From Proteobacteria bacterium SG_bin6 (GTDB lineage Bacteria; Pseudomonadota; Alphaproteobacteria; Sphingomonadales; Sphingomonadaceae), in NCBI GenBank assembly GCA_002083435.1, contig LWDJ01000027.1, positions 1 through 64,000 on the forward strand: 64,000 nucleotides of DNA, read 5' to 3'. A program made the position numbers and the translations under genes. The stretch's first letter is position 1. Each line of letters starts with the position of its first letter. Of the stretch, positions 44,094 through 52,128 are shown piece after piece. The notes under the pieces were generated by a model. The model was not told the DNA's origin and ran no database searches. It was given only the letters and a program-made list of their open reading frames with translations.

Positions 44094-44732
44094 CTATTTT
44101 GGGCGTGCCTGTTTGCCGATCACCTCGGCGAACCTCTTCAGATCTTCCAAATAAGCGGCTTCCAGCTCGGCGATCGCCGCCGCCAGATTGCCCCCGGGTT
44201 TTAGCGGCAAGAGCTTGATCGTGGCCTTGCCCCAATTGGCGAAGCGATATTCCGGCGCCGGTGCCGGCCCGAAGCGGCGATAGCGGAACAAGGTCAGCAG
44301 CACGGTGCCTGAAACCGCGTCTTGCCGGAAGACGATGTCATCAACGACCAACTCGCCATAACAGGCGGCGTTACTATTGCTGAGCCGACCCGGCGTGGTA
44401 CGGATGACCCGGCTTTCGAGCGGGTCGGCGTGGACGATCAGCCGGTCGTCGGGCCGCCCCAGCAGCGCCTGGGGCCGTGCCGCTTCGAGCAAGGCCGCTT
44501 GTCGTGCCGAATTCAGCGGATCTTGTGGCAGCGGCGGATAACCGCTGCGGCTCTTCAACGCGCCATCCACTGTACCGCCATGAAAGACGCCGTTATAGAC
44601 AGCCTTGAGCTTGTCGCCCGGCCACACGTGCAATTCGCAGTCGCCGGGCACCGATTGGCCGGCACCCGCCGCGTGCGCGCCGGTAGCCATCGCCGCGCAG
44701 CACAGCGCGAGCAGTTGTTTGATCATCTTCAT
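44094..44732 (-). CDS. Secreted protein of unknown function, paralogue 2
   Basis: A 212-residue exported protein with a signal peptide (MKMIKQLLALCCAAMATGAHA). The mature part begins DCELHVWPGDKL (Cys32), then GGTVDGALKS, NAACYGELVVDDIVFRQ (Cys124), LTLFRYRRFG, TIKLLPLKPG and a C-terminal helical AAAIAELEAAYLEDL. Each block has a counterpart in the same order in the downstream gene, 45 bases away. The start may be 44732 or, less likely, 44747 or 44726. The function is unknown; the pair looks cotranscribed. Confidence 0.8.
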   Translation of the reverse strand: MKMIKQLLALCCAAMATGAHAAGAGQSVPGDCELHVWPGDKLKAVYNGVFHGGTVDGALKSRSGYPPLPQDPLNSARQAALLEAARPQALLGRPDDRLIVHADPLESRVIRTTPGRLSNSNAACYGELVVDDIVFRQDAVSGTVLLTLFRYRRFGPAPAPEYRFANWGKATIKLLPLKPGGNLAAAIAELEAAYLEDLKRFAEVIGKQARPK

Positions 44733-45220
44733 CAAGCCCACCCCCATTCTTCTTGGTTTTTAGGGCGCCGTTGCGGATTCGCAATGCAAATTGATGTAGT
44801 TTTACTGGTTCTTCAACCGGCTGCCAGTCTCGCCGAAGCCATCCTCCCACCCCGACGCGGTGAAGGTTTCGGGTTCCAGCCCGCCCTCGCCGCGCGCCAC
44901 CAGGTCGCGTCGGCTCTCGGCCATTTGCCGGATATCCGGCCGTGGATCGGCACGGTATGCGGGAAGCGGAGGGGTGGCGGGGATGGGTGGCGCGGGCTGG
45001 TCGCGGTCGCCGCCGAGCGGGTCGATCTCTCGGCCCGGGCCATCGGACTGCCTGGGAACGATGGGCTGCGGATCATCAATTTCGTCAAATTCGGGGGGCG
45101 GGGTGCTGGCGATGAGGGTATCCTTGCCGTGAACCCGTCTGCAACGCCTCGCCGCAACGCGCGGTTGCGCTTGCTAGCTACGCTTTGGCTGTTATACGAG
45201 CCTGCCGACCGGCGGTGCTC
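44733..45220. other. Gap of about 490 bases between the paralogue pair and tRNA-Leu
   Basis: No full-length gene is supported. The gap holds the upstream region of the paralogue pair, the possible short minus-strand gene at 44802-44924 with its start-less upstream extension, and a candidate tRNA promoter (TTGCTA at 45171-45176, TTATAC at 45192-45197, spacing 15). No repeat, integrase or attachment duplicate of the tRNA end was seen. Confidence 0.4.
44802..44924 (-). CDS. Possible 40-residue protein or 3' remnant of a longer gene
   Basis: One minus-strand frame stays open from a stop at 45174-45176 down to TAA at 44802-44804. It reads like real protein near its end (GWEDGFGETGSRLKNQ) and has G/C-rich third positions, with a Pro/Asp-rich stretch before. 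The frame has no ATG, GTG or TTG until ATG 44924, which would give 40 residues but has no good ribosome-binding site. It may be a small gene, or the tail of a gene that has lost its start. Confidence 0.3.
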   Translation of the reverse strand: MAESRRDLVARGEGGLEPETFTASGWEDGFGETGSRLKNQ

Positions 45221-45305
45221 GCGGGCGTGGCGGAACTGGTAGACGCGCCGGATTTAGGTTCCGGTATCGCAAGATGTGGGGGTTCGAGTCCCTTCGCCCG
45301 CACCA
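45221..45305 (+). tRNA. tRNA-Leu, anticodon UAG
   Basis: An 85-base type II tRNA. The acceptor stem GCGGGCG (45221-45227) pairs with CGCCCGC (45295-45301), followed by discriminator A and encoded CCA (45303-45305). The anticodon arm is CCGGA-TTTAGGT-TCCGG, giving anticodon TAG (reads CUA and, by wobble, other CUN codons). A long variable arm and GGTTCGAGTCC T-arm confirm the leucine type II form. Confidence 0.96.
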
Positions 45306-45344
45306 GCCGCCGCCTCAGGGCGAGCGCTGGACCGACCATTTTTT
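45303..45344 (+). terminator. Likely terminator after tRNA-Leu
   Basis: CCAGCCGCC (from 45303) pairs with GGCG and GCTGG (45319-45322 and 45326-45330, three-base bulge between), and T6 follows at 45339-45344. The stem includes the encoded CCA end. It lies just before the trigger factor gene, so it should separate tRNA and tig transcription. Confidence 0.5.
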
Positions 45345-45373
45345 CCGAACAGCGAAAGCACGAAAGCGACCCA

Positions 45374-46969
45374 ATGCAGATTGTCGAGACGTTGAACGAA
45401 GGGCTGAAGCGCGCCTACACGCTGAAGATCACCGCCCAGGATATCGAAGCCCGCGTCGCCGCCGAGATCAAGCGCGTCGCGCCGCAAATCCGGATGCCGG
45501 GCTTCCGCCCCGGGAAGGTTCCCGCCAATCTCGTCCGCAAGATGCACGGGCCGGCGCTGGCGCAGGACGCGCTGTCGTCCAGCGTGCAAGACGGCGTCCA
45601 GAAGCTGATCGCCGACCATGCGCTGCGCCCGGCGATGCAGCCCCAGGTCGCGCTCGACCCCGCTTACGCGCCCGGCGGCGATGCCGATGTCACGGTCGAG
45701 CTGGAGGTGCTGCCGGACGTTCCCGCCCCGCGGATCGAAGGGTTGAAGCTCGAGCGGCTGACGGTTCCCGTCGCCGATGAGGCGGTAAACGAACAACTTC
45801 AGCGCTTCGCCGAGCAGCAGAAGCGCTTCGATGACGCGCCGGAGGGCCACGCAGCCACGGCCGGCGACCTGGTCGTCATGGATTTTGTCGGCAAGGTGGG
45901 CGGCGTTACGTTCGACGGCGGGACCGGCACCGACATGAGCATCGAAATCGGCTCGGGCCGGTTGATTCCGGGCTTCGAGGATCAACTGATCGGCGCGGTG
46001 AAGGGCGAGGAGCGCCAGATCAACGTGACCTTCCCGGCCGATTACGGCGTCGACACGCTGAGCGGCAAGGATGCGACCTTCGACCTCACCATCAAGGACG
46101 TTCGCGTTGCGCGCGAGACGGTGATCGACGAGGAACTCGCGACCTCGCTCGGGCTGGAAAGCCTGGAGCAGCTGCGCGGGCTGCTGAAGGGGCAGATCGA
46201 GCAGGAACTGAACGGCCTCACCCGCACCTACATGAAGCGCAAGCTGCTCGACCAGCTGGCCGAGGGGCATGACTTCCCGGTCCCGCCGTCGATGGTCGAT
46301 GCCGAGTTTGAGCAGATCTGGGCGCAACTGGAGCATGAGGCGACCCACGAGGCCGATCCCGCCGCCGCCAAGGCCGAGATGGAGAAGGAGCGCGACGATT
46401 ATCGCCGCATTGCCGAGCGCCGCGTGCGCCTGGGGCTGCTGCTCTCCGAGATTGGCCAGGCAAATGGCGTCGAGGTGACCCAGGCCGAGATGAATCGCCT
46501 GATCGCGCAGGCCGCACAGCAATATGGCCCCGAAGATCGCCAGCGCTTCATCCAGTATATCCAGCAGGAGCCTATGGCCGCCGCCCAGCTCCGGGCGCCG
46601 CTCTATGAGGATAAGGTCGTCGACTGGCTGTTCGAGCGCGCCGAAATCAGCGAGCGCGAAGTGACCCGCGCCGAGCTGGAAGCCGCGATCGAGAGCGAGG
46701 ACGGCTTCGCGACCGGCACCCACATCCACAATCACGATCACGATCACGATCATCATGACCATGCCGGGCATGATCACGGCCATGATCACCAGCACGACGT
46801 GGCGGCCGCTGAAACGGCCGAGCCGGCAGCGGCGGCCGAAGCGCCCGCTAAGCCCAAGCGCACCACCAAGAAGCGGGCCGAGCCCGCCGAGCCGGCAGCC
46901 GAGGGCGCCGAGCAGCCGAAGAAGCCGCGCAAGAAGAAGGCCGACGCCGGTGAGGCTGGGCAGGGCTGA
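45374..46969 (+). CDS. tig: Trigger factor with His-rich C-terminal extension
   Basis: A 531-residue ribosome-bound chaperone and prolyl isomerase. The N-terminal ribosome-binding domain carries MPGFRPGKVPANLVRKMHG (signature loop); the FKBP-like domain spans about 155-245 (GDLVVMDFVGKVGG, IPGFEDQLIGAVKGEE); a helical substrate-cradle domain follows to about 440. After it comes an unusual tail: residues 450-475 contain 13 His and 7 Asp in 26 positions, then an Ala/Glu/Pro and Lys-rich segment (KPKRTTKKR, KKPRKKK). Trigger factors are usually near 430-450 residues, so about 80 residues are extra. The tail could bind Ni2+, Zn2+ or Cu2+, as in SlyD, but that is inference. Confidence 0.95.
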   Translation: MQIVETLNEGLKRAYTLKITAQDIEARVAAEIKRVAPQIRMPGFRPGKVPANLVRKMHGPALAQDALSSSVQDGVQKLIADHALRPAMQPQVALDPAYAPGGDADVTVELEVLPDVPAPRIEGLKLERLTVPVADEAVNEQLQRFAEQQKRFDDAPEGHAATAGDLVVMDFVGKVGGVTFDGGTGTDMSIEIGSGRLIPGFEDQLIGAVKGEERQINVTFPADYGVDTLSGKDATFDLTIKDVRVARETVIDEELATSLGLESLEQLRGLLKGQIEQELNGLTRTYMKRKLLDQLAEGHDFPVPPSMVDAEFEQIWAQLEHEATHEADPAAAKAEMEKERDDYRRIAERRVRLGLLLSEIGQANGVEVTQAEMNRLIAQAAQQYGPEDRQRFIQYIQQEPMAAAQLRAPLYEDKVVDWLFERAEISEREVTRAELEAAIESEDGFATGTHIHNHDHDHDHHDHAGHDHGHDHQHDVAAAETAEPAAAAEAPAKPKRTTKKRAEPAEPAAEGAEQPKKPRKKKADAGEAGQG

Positions 46970-47001
46970 ACGAGCATGATGGCACGGCGCCGGGCGACGC
47001 G

Positions 47002-47940
47002 ATGACGCCACGCATCGCCGTTCTTCTTCCTTGTTTCAACGAAGAGGCCGCGATCGCGCAGACGGTCGCGGCCTTTCGCGCGGCGCTGCCCGGCGCGGCC
47101 ATTTACGTGTACGACAATAACTCACGTGACCGTACCGCCGAGGTGGCACGCGCGGCGGGGGCGATCGTCCGCGCCGAGCGACTGCAGGGCAAGGGGCATG
47201 TCGTCCGCCGGATGTTCGCGGATGTCGATGCCGACATTTACGTGATGGCAGATGGTGACGCGACCTATGACGCAGCATGTGCTCCGGCGATGGTCGCCCG
47301 CCTCGTGGATGAACAGCTCGACATGGTGGTTGGGGCGCGGGTGATGCAGGTTGCTGTGGCCTATCGCCGGGGTCACCGCTTTGGCAACCGGCTGCTGACA
47401 GGGATGCTGGCGCGACTATTTGGACGCAGTTTTACTGACATTCTTTCGGGCTATCGCGTGTTCTCGCGGCGGTTTGTGAAGAGTTTTCCGGTCTTGTCAG
47501 CGGGTTTTGAGATAGAGACCGAGATTAGCGTCCATGCGCTCGAATTGAAGATGCCGGTTGCCGAGGTTGAAACCCCTTATTTCGCGCGGCCTGAAGGGTC
47601 GGCGTCCAAGCTGGCCACCTATCGGGACGGATGGCGGATCCTGCGGACCATATTGCGGCTTTATCGGATTGAGCGCCCACGCCTCTATTTTGGCACCGTC
47701 GCCGGCGTGATGGCGGGAACGGGGCTCCTCCTGTCGATCGACTTATGGATCACTTTCATGCACACCGGATTGGTGCCGCGCTTGCCGACCGCAGTGCTGG
47801 TGACTGGCCTTATGATCCTCGCCGCGCTCAGCTTCTTTGCTGGGCTTATCCTTGACACGGTGGTGCGTGGGCGGCGGGAGGTGCGTCGGCTAGCTTATCT
47901 TGCCTTGCCCGCGCCAGGGAATAGCCTGACGGGCGTGTAA
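47002..47940 (+). CDS. Family 2 glycosyltransferase with C-terminal membrane helices
   Basis: A 312-residue GT-A enzyme. AVLLPCFNEEAAIAQTV and YVYDNNSRDRT bind the nucleotide sugar; the metal-binding DGD is at residues 84-86 (VMADGDATYD); FTDILSGYRVFSRRFVKSFP and GFEIETEISVHAL match dolichol-phosphate mannosyltransferase/polyprenyl-phosphate glycosyltransferases. Two hydrophobic helices at the C-terminus anchor it to the inner membrane. It probably charges undecaprenyl phosphate with a sugar for surface glycan or glycolipid modification. The sugar is unknown. Slightly less G+C-rich than its neighbours. Confidence 0.9.
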   Translation: MTPRIAVLLPCFNEEAAIAQTVAAFRAALPGAAIYVYDNNSRDRTAEVARAAGAIVRAERLQGKGHVVRRMFADVDADIYVMADGDATYDAACAPAMVARLVDEQLDMVVGARVMQVAVAYRRGHRFGNRLLTGMLARLFGRSFTDILSGYRVFSRRFVKSFPVLSAGFEIETEISVHALELKMPVAEVETPYFARPEGSASKLATYRDGWRILRTILRLYRIERPRLYFGTVAGVMAGTGLLLSIDLWITFMHTGLVPRLPTAVLVTGLMILAALSFFAGLILDTVVRGRREVRRLAYLALPAPGNSLTGV

Positions 47941-47943
47941 AAG

Positions 47944-47966
47944 GGGGCGGCGCTCCTGGCCGCCCC
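47944..47966. terminator. Hairpin between convergent glycosyltransferase and lipoprotein genes
   Basis: A perfect eight-base stem GGGGCGGC / GCCGCCCC with a seven-base loop, followed on the plus strand by AGCATTTT. It lies four bases past the glycosyltransferase stop and can serve both strands. Confidence 0.7.
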
Positions 47967-47973
47967 AGCATTT

Positions 47974-48255
47974 TCAGCGCCGCGCGCGATCGTCGACATT
48001 GTCCGCCTTCGCGTCGGCTTCAGCGCGGACATTGTCCGCGGCTTCTTCGGATGCGTCCGCCTGGTTTTCCATCATCTCGCTTGCCTGGGTGTTGGTCGTG
48101 TTGTCGGCCATCGCCTCCAGCTGGTCACCCTGATTTTCAAGCGCATCGGCCGCGGCCGCGCCATTATTCTCGATCGCCTGGGCTTGCGGGCTCTGCTGGC
48201 ACGCGGCCAGCGCGCCCAGTGGCAGCGCCGCCGCGATCAGGATCAACTTCTTCAT
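47974..48255 (-). CDS. Small lipoprotein, coiled-coil-like
   Basis: A 93-residue protein with a lipoprotein signal: ALPLGALAAC, lipobox cysteine at residue 19. The mature part is almost wholly polar and helical, rich in Asn, Ala, Glu and Asp (ALENQGDQLEAMADNTTNTQ, MMENQADASEEAADNVRAEAD), and looks like a short coiled coil. It has an AAGGAGTGAG ribosome-binding site. Small lipoproteins of this make-up are common in sphingomonads, and some resemble Lpp in layout, but the function is unknown. Confidence 0.83.
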   Translation of the reverse strand: MKKLILIAAALPLGALAACQQSPQAQAIENNGAAAADALENQGDQLEAMADNTTNTQASEMMENQADASEEAADNVRAEADAKADNVDDRARR

Positions 48256-48331
48256 GCCTCACTCCTTCCGGTGGTCCCGGCCCTCCTGCCGGATCGAAGC
48301 GAACGAACGGGCGGGGCGCCGCGCGGTTCCG

Positions 48332-49705
48332 TTACCGGCCCTTGGGGGTGACCGGCCCCAGTTCCTCGGGCGCGTTGGCGGCGAGCGCGAGCAGCGCGGT
48401 CCAGGCGGCGACGTTCTGACGCAGCTGTTCGGGATCGATCCGCTCAAGCGTGTCCTCGGGCGTGTGGTGATAATCGAAATAGCGCGTGCCATCCTGATTG
48501 AGATCGACCACGGCGACGCCCGCCGTCACCTCGGGCTCGATGTCGCTGCCACCGCCCGCCAGATCGGTGCCGCGGACGATGCCGAGCGGGGCGAGCGCGG
48601 CGGCGAGCCGGTCACCGAGCGGCTTGGCGCTCGTCGGCAGGTTCATCTGCACGCGCCACACCCGGTCCGCGCCGAAATCGCTTTCGGCGGTGAGCGCGTG
48701 GCGTTCCTTGCCGTGCGCCGCGAAATAGGCATCGCCGCCCTGGCCGCCGACTTCCTCCGCGCCCCACCAGACAACGCGGATCGTTCGCCGGGGCGCCGGC
48801 CCGTCGAGCAGACGCTTGGCGGCCGCCGCGGTGATGGCCGCCCCCGCGCCATCATCGATCGCGCCAGTGCCCAAATCCCAGCTGTCGAGATGCCCGCCGA
48901 TCAGCACGATCCCGGCATCTGGGTCGGTCCCGGGCACCTCGGCGATCACGTTGCCCGACTGCCGCATCCCGACCTGTCGCGGCGTGAGGGTAAGATGGAG
49001 CATGACCTGTCCCTGCGCTGCCATCCGCTCCAAATTGTTCGCATCCGACACTGACAGCGCGGCGGCGGGGATGGGGGTGACGCCTTTCTCGAAATTGGTC
49101 GTGCCGGTGTGCGGCCCGCGGCCCGCATCGGTGCCGATCGACTTGATCACGATCGCGAGCGCGCCCTTCTTCGCGGCGATATTGGGGCCGACGAAGCGCG
49201 CGGCGCCGAAAGTGCGATAGCCCGAGCCGTCCTGCGTGCGGCGCATCCCGTTGGAGACGAACGCGATCTTGCCCTTAAGACTCCCCTCAGGCGCAGCGAC
49301 AAGGTCGGCAAAGCTTTTGAAGAACACGATCGGCGCGGTGATGCCAGCGGCGGGTGTCGCCCCCGATTGACCCAGCGCCGTCAGCCGCAGTTTCTGCGGG
49401 AAGGGGCTGACGACCTCCGCCGTCTCCACGCCGCGTTCCCACACGGGCATCTGATAGGTTTCGATATGGACATTCTTGAAGCCCAGCGCCGTCAGCCGCT
49501 TCACCGCCCAGTCGCGCGCGCGCGCCTCGGCTTCGGAGCCGGCGGGGCGGGGGCCGACTTCGGTCGTCAGCCCCTCGACCAGGCCGTAGGCAATATCGTC
49601 CTTCAGCGCCGCGTCGCGCAGCGCGGCGACGTCTTGCGCCAACGCGGGGGCAGGGAGAGCGAGGGCGAGCAGCAGGGCTAGGCGCAAGGGATCAGGCTCC
49701 TTCAT
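48332..49705 (-). CDS. Secreted M28-family zinc peptidase
   Basis: A 457-residue exported aminopeptidase/carboxypeptidase-like enzyme. It has a signal peptide (ALLLALALPAPALAQ), a PA-domain insertion (GKIAFVSNGMRRTQ to about residue 220), then the M28 core. The zinc ligands are visible as GGHLDSWDLGTGAIDDGAG (His and bridging Asp), AEEVGGQG (catalytic and ligand Glu), ESDFGAD (Asp) and DYHHTPEDT (His). It trims peptides in the periplasm or outside. ATG 49705 overlaps the stop of the upstream vapC-like gene by fourteen bases on the same strand. Confidence 0.93.
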   Translation of the reverse strand: MKEPDPLRLALLLALALPAPALAQDVAALRDAALKDDIAYGLVEGLTTEVGPRPAGSEAEARARDWAVKRLTALGFKNVHIETYQMPVWERGVETAEVVSPFPQKLRLTALGQSGATPAAGITAPIVFFKSFADLVAAPEGSLKGKIAFVSNGMRRTQDGSGYRTFGAARFVGPNIAAKKGALAIVIKSIGTDAGRGPHTGTTNFEKGVTPIPAAALSVSDANNLERMAAQGQVMLHLTLTPRQVGMRQSGNVIAEVPGTDPDAGIVLIGGHLDSWDLGTGAIDDGAGAAITAAAAKRLLDGPAPRRTIRVVWWGAEEVGGQGGDAYFAAHGKERHALTAESDFGADRVWRVQMNLPTSAKPLGDRLAAALAPLGIVRGTDLAGGGSDIEPEVTAGVAVVDLNQDGTRYFDYHHTPEDTLERIDPEQLRQNVAAWTALLALAANAPEELGPVTPKGR

Positions 49706-50126
49706 CGAACGGGGTGCGGGTGGCGACGCCAAGCGCGCGGGCGGCGGCGTGCTGGCGGCGATCGGCGGTGATCAGCTCGAAACCGAGCCGAGCCGTGATG
49801 GCGATGTGCAAAGCATCGGGCAGCCTGAGGCCAAGCTCGAAATGGTGTAGATATCGCGTGGCGTGAGCGATGTCCTGCGACTCCAGCGGAACGCGCCGCC
49901 AGCGCGCGAGCAATTCACCTAGCCCTTGAATCGAAAGCGCGCCCTCGGCGACGGTCAGCAGCTTTTGCCGGACACGCAGCCCGATGCCTGACACGCCCTC
50001 GCCGAACCCAAGATCGCTATAGGCGGGCAACTCGTCGAGGCTCGCTAGCAAGGCGAGCGTCTCTTGGGCGCCGGTGTCGAGCAGCACGAGCGTTAGGATG
50101 ACACTGGTGTCGACGTAAACCGTCAC
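49692..50126 (-). CDS. vapC: PIN-domain ribonuclease toxin (VapC-like)
   Basis: A 144-residue PIN protein. The four acidic active-site positions are in place: Asp6 (YVDTSVI), Glu43 (FGEGVSG), Asp104 (LPDALHI) and Asp122 (ITADRRQ). VapC toxins are Mg2+-dependent endoribonucleases, often cutting initiator tRNA or 23S rRNA. Its start overlaps the stop of the small gene upstream by four bases, the standard layout of an antitoxin-toxin operon. The last bases overlap the M28 peptidase start. Confidence 0.87.
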   Translation of the reverse strand: MTVYVDTSVILTLVLLDTGAQETLALLASLDELPAYSDLGFGEGVSGIGLRVRQKLLTVAEGALSIQGLGELLARWRRVPLESQDIAHATRYLHHFELGLRLPDALHIAITARLGFELITADRRQHAAARALGVATRTPFDEGA

Positions 50127-50353
50127 CAGCGCGGGTCGTCACGAACGTCGCGGATGAAGTCGCTCGCGGTCCCCGGCAGTTTGGGCAGCCGGGACCTGAG
50201 CGCCACGATGGCATCGATATCGACCGGCCTGGCGCGCGGCTTCACGTCCGCAATTGCCACCCCGTCACGCACGACGACGACTTCGTCGCCGCGCTCGATC
50301 GCCGCGACCCAGGCATCGCTCAGCGCATCGGCGGGAATTTCATGCCGTTCCAT
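50123..50353 (-). CDS. Antitoxin of the VapBC-like pair (Phd/YefM or prevent-host-death type)
   Basis: A 76-residue protein. The first 45 residues (ADALSDAWVAAIERGDEVVVVRDGVAIADVKP) follow the Phd/YefM DNA-binding fold; the C-terminal half (RLPKLPGTASDFIRDVRDD) would wrap the toxin. It overlaps vapC by four bases, so antitoxin is made first. ATG 50353 is chosen over an upstream TTG (50359). Such antitoxins repress their own operon. Confidence 0.8.
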   Translation of the reverse strand: MERHEIPADALSDAWVAAIERGDEVVVVRDGVAIADVKPRARPVDIDAIVALRSRLPKLPGTASDFIRDVRDDPRW

Positions 50354-50448
50354 GCGCAAAGTGTAAGCCGCGCCTGCCGCGTTGCCAATAGCCGGCCCCG
50401 ACGCTACACCGCCGCCAACTTCCCAAACCCCCTCCCGGAGAGACCCAC

Positions 50449-52128
50449 GTGGCCGCGCAATATGCCTTCGTGATGAAGGACATGACCAAAACCTTCCCCG
50501 GCGCGCAGAAGCCGGTGCTCGCCAACATCAACCTGCAATTCTACCAGGGTGCGAAGATCGGCATCGTCGGCCCGAATGGCGCCGGCAAATCGACGCTGAT
50601 GAAGATCATGGCCGGCATCGACACCGATTTTTCGGGTGAGGCTTGGCCAGGCGAGAACATCACCGTCGGCTATCTGGCACAGGAGCCCCAGCTCGACCCT
50701 AGCAAGAACGTGCTTGAAAACGTCAAGGACGGCGCGCGCGAAGTGGCCGACATGGTCGATCGCTTCAACGCTATCTCGGCCGAAATGGGCGATCCCAAGG
50801 ACGACACCGATTTCGATGCGCTGATGGAGGAGATGGGCGATCTCCAAGCCAAGATCGACGCGGTCGACGGCTGGACGCTCGACAATCAGCTCGAAATCGC
50901 GATGGAGGCGTTGCGCTGCCCACCCGGCGACTGGTCGGTCGAAAATCTCTCGGGCGGTGAGCGCCGCCGCGTCGCGCTCACCCGGCTGCTGATCCAGAAG
51001 CCTTCGATCCTGCTGCTTGACGAACCGACCAACCATTTGGACGCCGAAAGCGTCGAATGGCTCGAAAATCATCTGAAGGAATATGCGGGGGCGGTGCTGA
51101 TGATCACCCACGACCGCTATTTCCTCGACAATGTTGTCGACTGGATTCTCGAGCTCGATCGCGGCAAATATTTCCCGTACGAGGGCAATTACTCCACCTA
51201 TCTCGAAAAAAAGGCCAAGCGGCTGGAGCAGGAGGATCGCGAGGAATCGGGCCGACAAAAGGCGATCAAGGACGAGCTGGAGTGGATCCGGCAGGGCGCC
51301 AAGGGCCGCCAGACCAAGTCCAAGGCGCGTATCGCCAAGTTCGAACAGCTTGTCGAGGCGCAGCAGAACCGCACGCCGGGCAAGGCGCAGATCGTCATCC
51401 AGGTGCCCGAACGCCTGGGTGGCAAGGTGATCGAGGTGACGGACATCTCGAAAAGTTATGGCGACAAATTGCTGTTCGAGGGGCTGAGCTTCACCCTGCC
51501 GCCGGGCGGCATCGTCGGCGTGATCGGGCCGAACGGCGCGGGCAAATCGACACTGTTCAAGATCATCACCGGCCAGGAAACACCTGATAGCGGCTCGATC
51601 GACGTTGGGCCGACGGTGCGGCTCGGCTATGTCGATCAGAGCCGCGACGATCTGAACCCCAAGCATAATGTGTGGGAGGAGATTTCGGACGGGCTCGATT
51701 ATGTGAAGGTCAACGGCCACGACATGTCGACGCGTGCCTATGTCGGCGCGTTCAACTTCAAGGGGCAGGACCAGCAGAAGAATGTGGGCAAGCTCTCGGG
51801 CGGTGAGCGCAACCGGGTGCATATGGCCAAGATGCTGAAGCGCGGCGGCAACGTGCTGCTGCTCGACGAGCCGACCAACGATCTCGACGTCGAAACCTTG
51901 GGCGCGCTCGAAGAAGCGATCGAGAATTTCGCGGGCTGCGCGGTGGTGATCAGCCACGACCGTTTCTTCCTTGACCGTCTCGCGACGCATATCCTGGCGT
52001 TCGAGGGCAACAGCCATGTCGAATGGTTCGAAGGTAACTTCGCGGCGTATGAAGAAGATAAGCGGCGGCGCCTGGGCGACGCGGCGGATCGGCCGACGCG
52101 GTTGGCGTATAAGAAGCTGACGCGGTGA
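50449..52128 (+). CDS. ettA: Energy-dependent translational throttle protein EttA (ABC-F)
   Basis: A 559-residue protein with two ATP-binding cassettes and no membrane domain. Each half has Walker A GPNGAGKST, an LSGGERRRVALTR or LSGGERNRVHMAK signature and Walker B LLLDEPTNHLD / LLLDEPTNDLD. Between them is the P-site tRNA interaction arm and linker region (EKKAKRLEQEDREESGRQ). EttA binds the ribosomal E site and gates the first peptide bond according to the ATP:ADP ratio. The start is GTG at 50449 with GGAGA upstream. The next gene overlaps its stop. Confidence 0.96.
   Translation: MAAQYAFVMKDMTKTFPGAQKPVLANINLQFYQGAKIGIVGPNGAGKSTLMKIMAGIDTDFSGEAWPGENITVGYLAQEPQLDPSKNVLENVKDGAREVADMVDRFNAISAEMGDPKDDTDFDALMEEMGDLQAKIDAVDGWTLDNQLEIAMEALRCPPGDWSVENLSGGERRRVALTRLLIQKPSILLLDEPTNHLDAESVEWLENHLKEYAGAVLMITHDRYFLDNVVDWILELDRGKYFPYEGNYSTYLEKKAKRLEQEDREESGRQKAIKDELEWIRQGAKGRQTKSKARIAKFEQLVEAQQNRTPGKAQIVIQVPERLGGKVIEVTDISKSYGDKLLFEGLSFTLPPGGIVGVIGPNGAGKSTLFKIITGQETPDSGSIDVGPTVRLGYVDQSRDDLNPKHNVWEEISDGLDYVKVNGHDMSTRAYVGAFNFKGQDQQKNVGKLSGGERNRVHMAKMLKRGGNVLLLDEPTNDLDVETLGALEEAIENFAGCAVVISHDRFFLDRLATHILAFEGNSHVEWFEGNFAAYEEDKRRRLGDAADRPTRLAYKKLTR

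Noticed and set aside
44322..45242. 306-residue plus-strand frame running from paralogue 2 into tRNA-Leu
   Set aside because: It is antisense to a convincing secreted protein and ends inside the tRNA. Third-position bias favours the minus strand.
45221..45305. tRNA-Leu as an integration site of a mobile element
   Set aside because: No duplicate of the tRNA 3' end, no integrase and no compositional island on either side.
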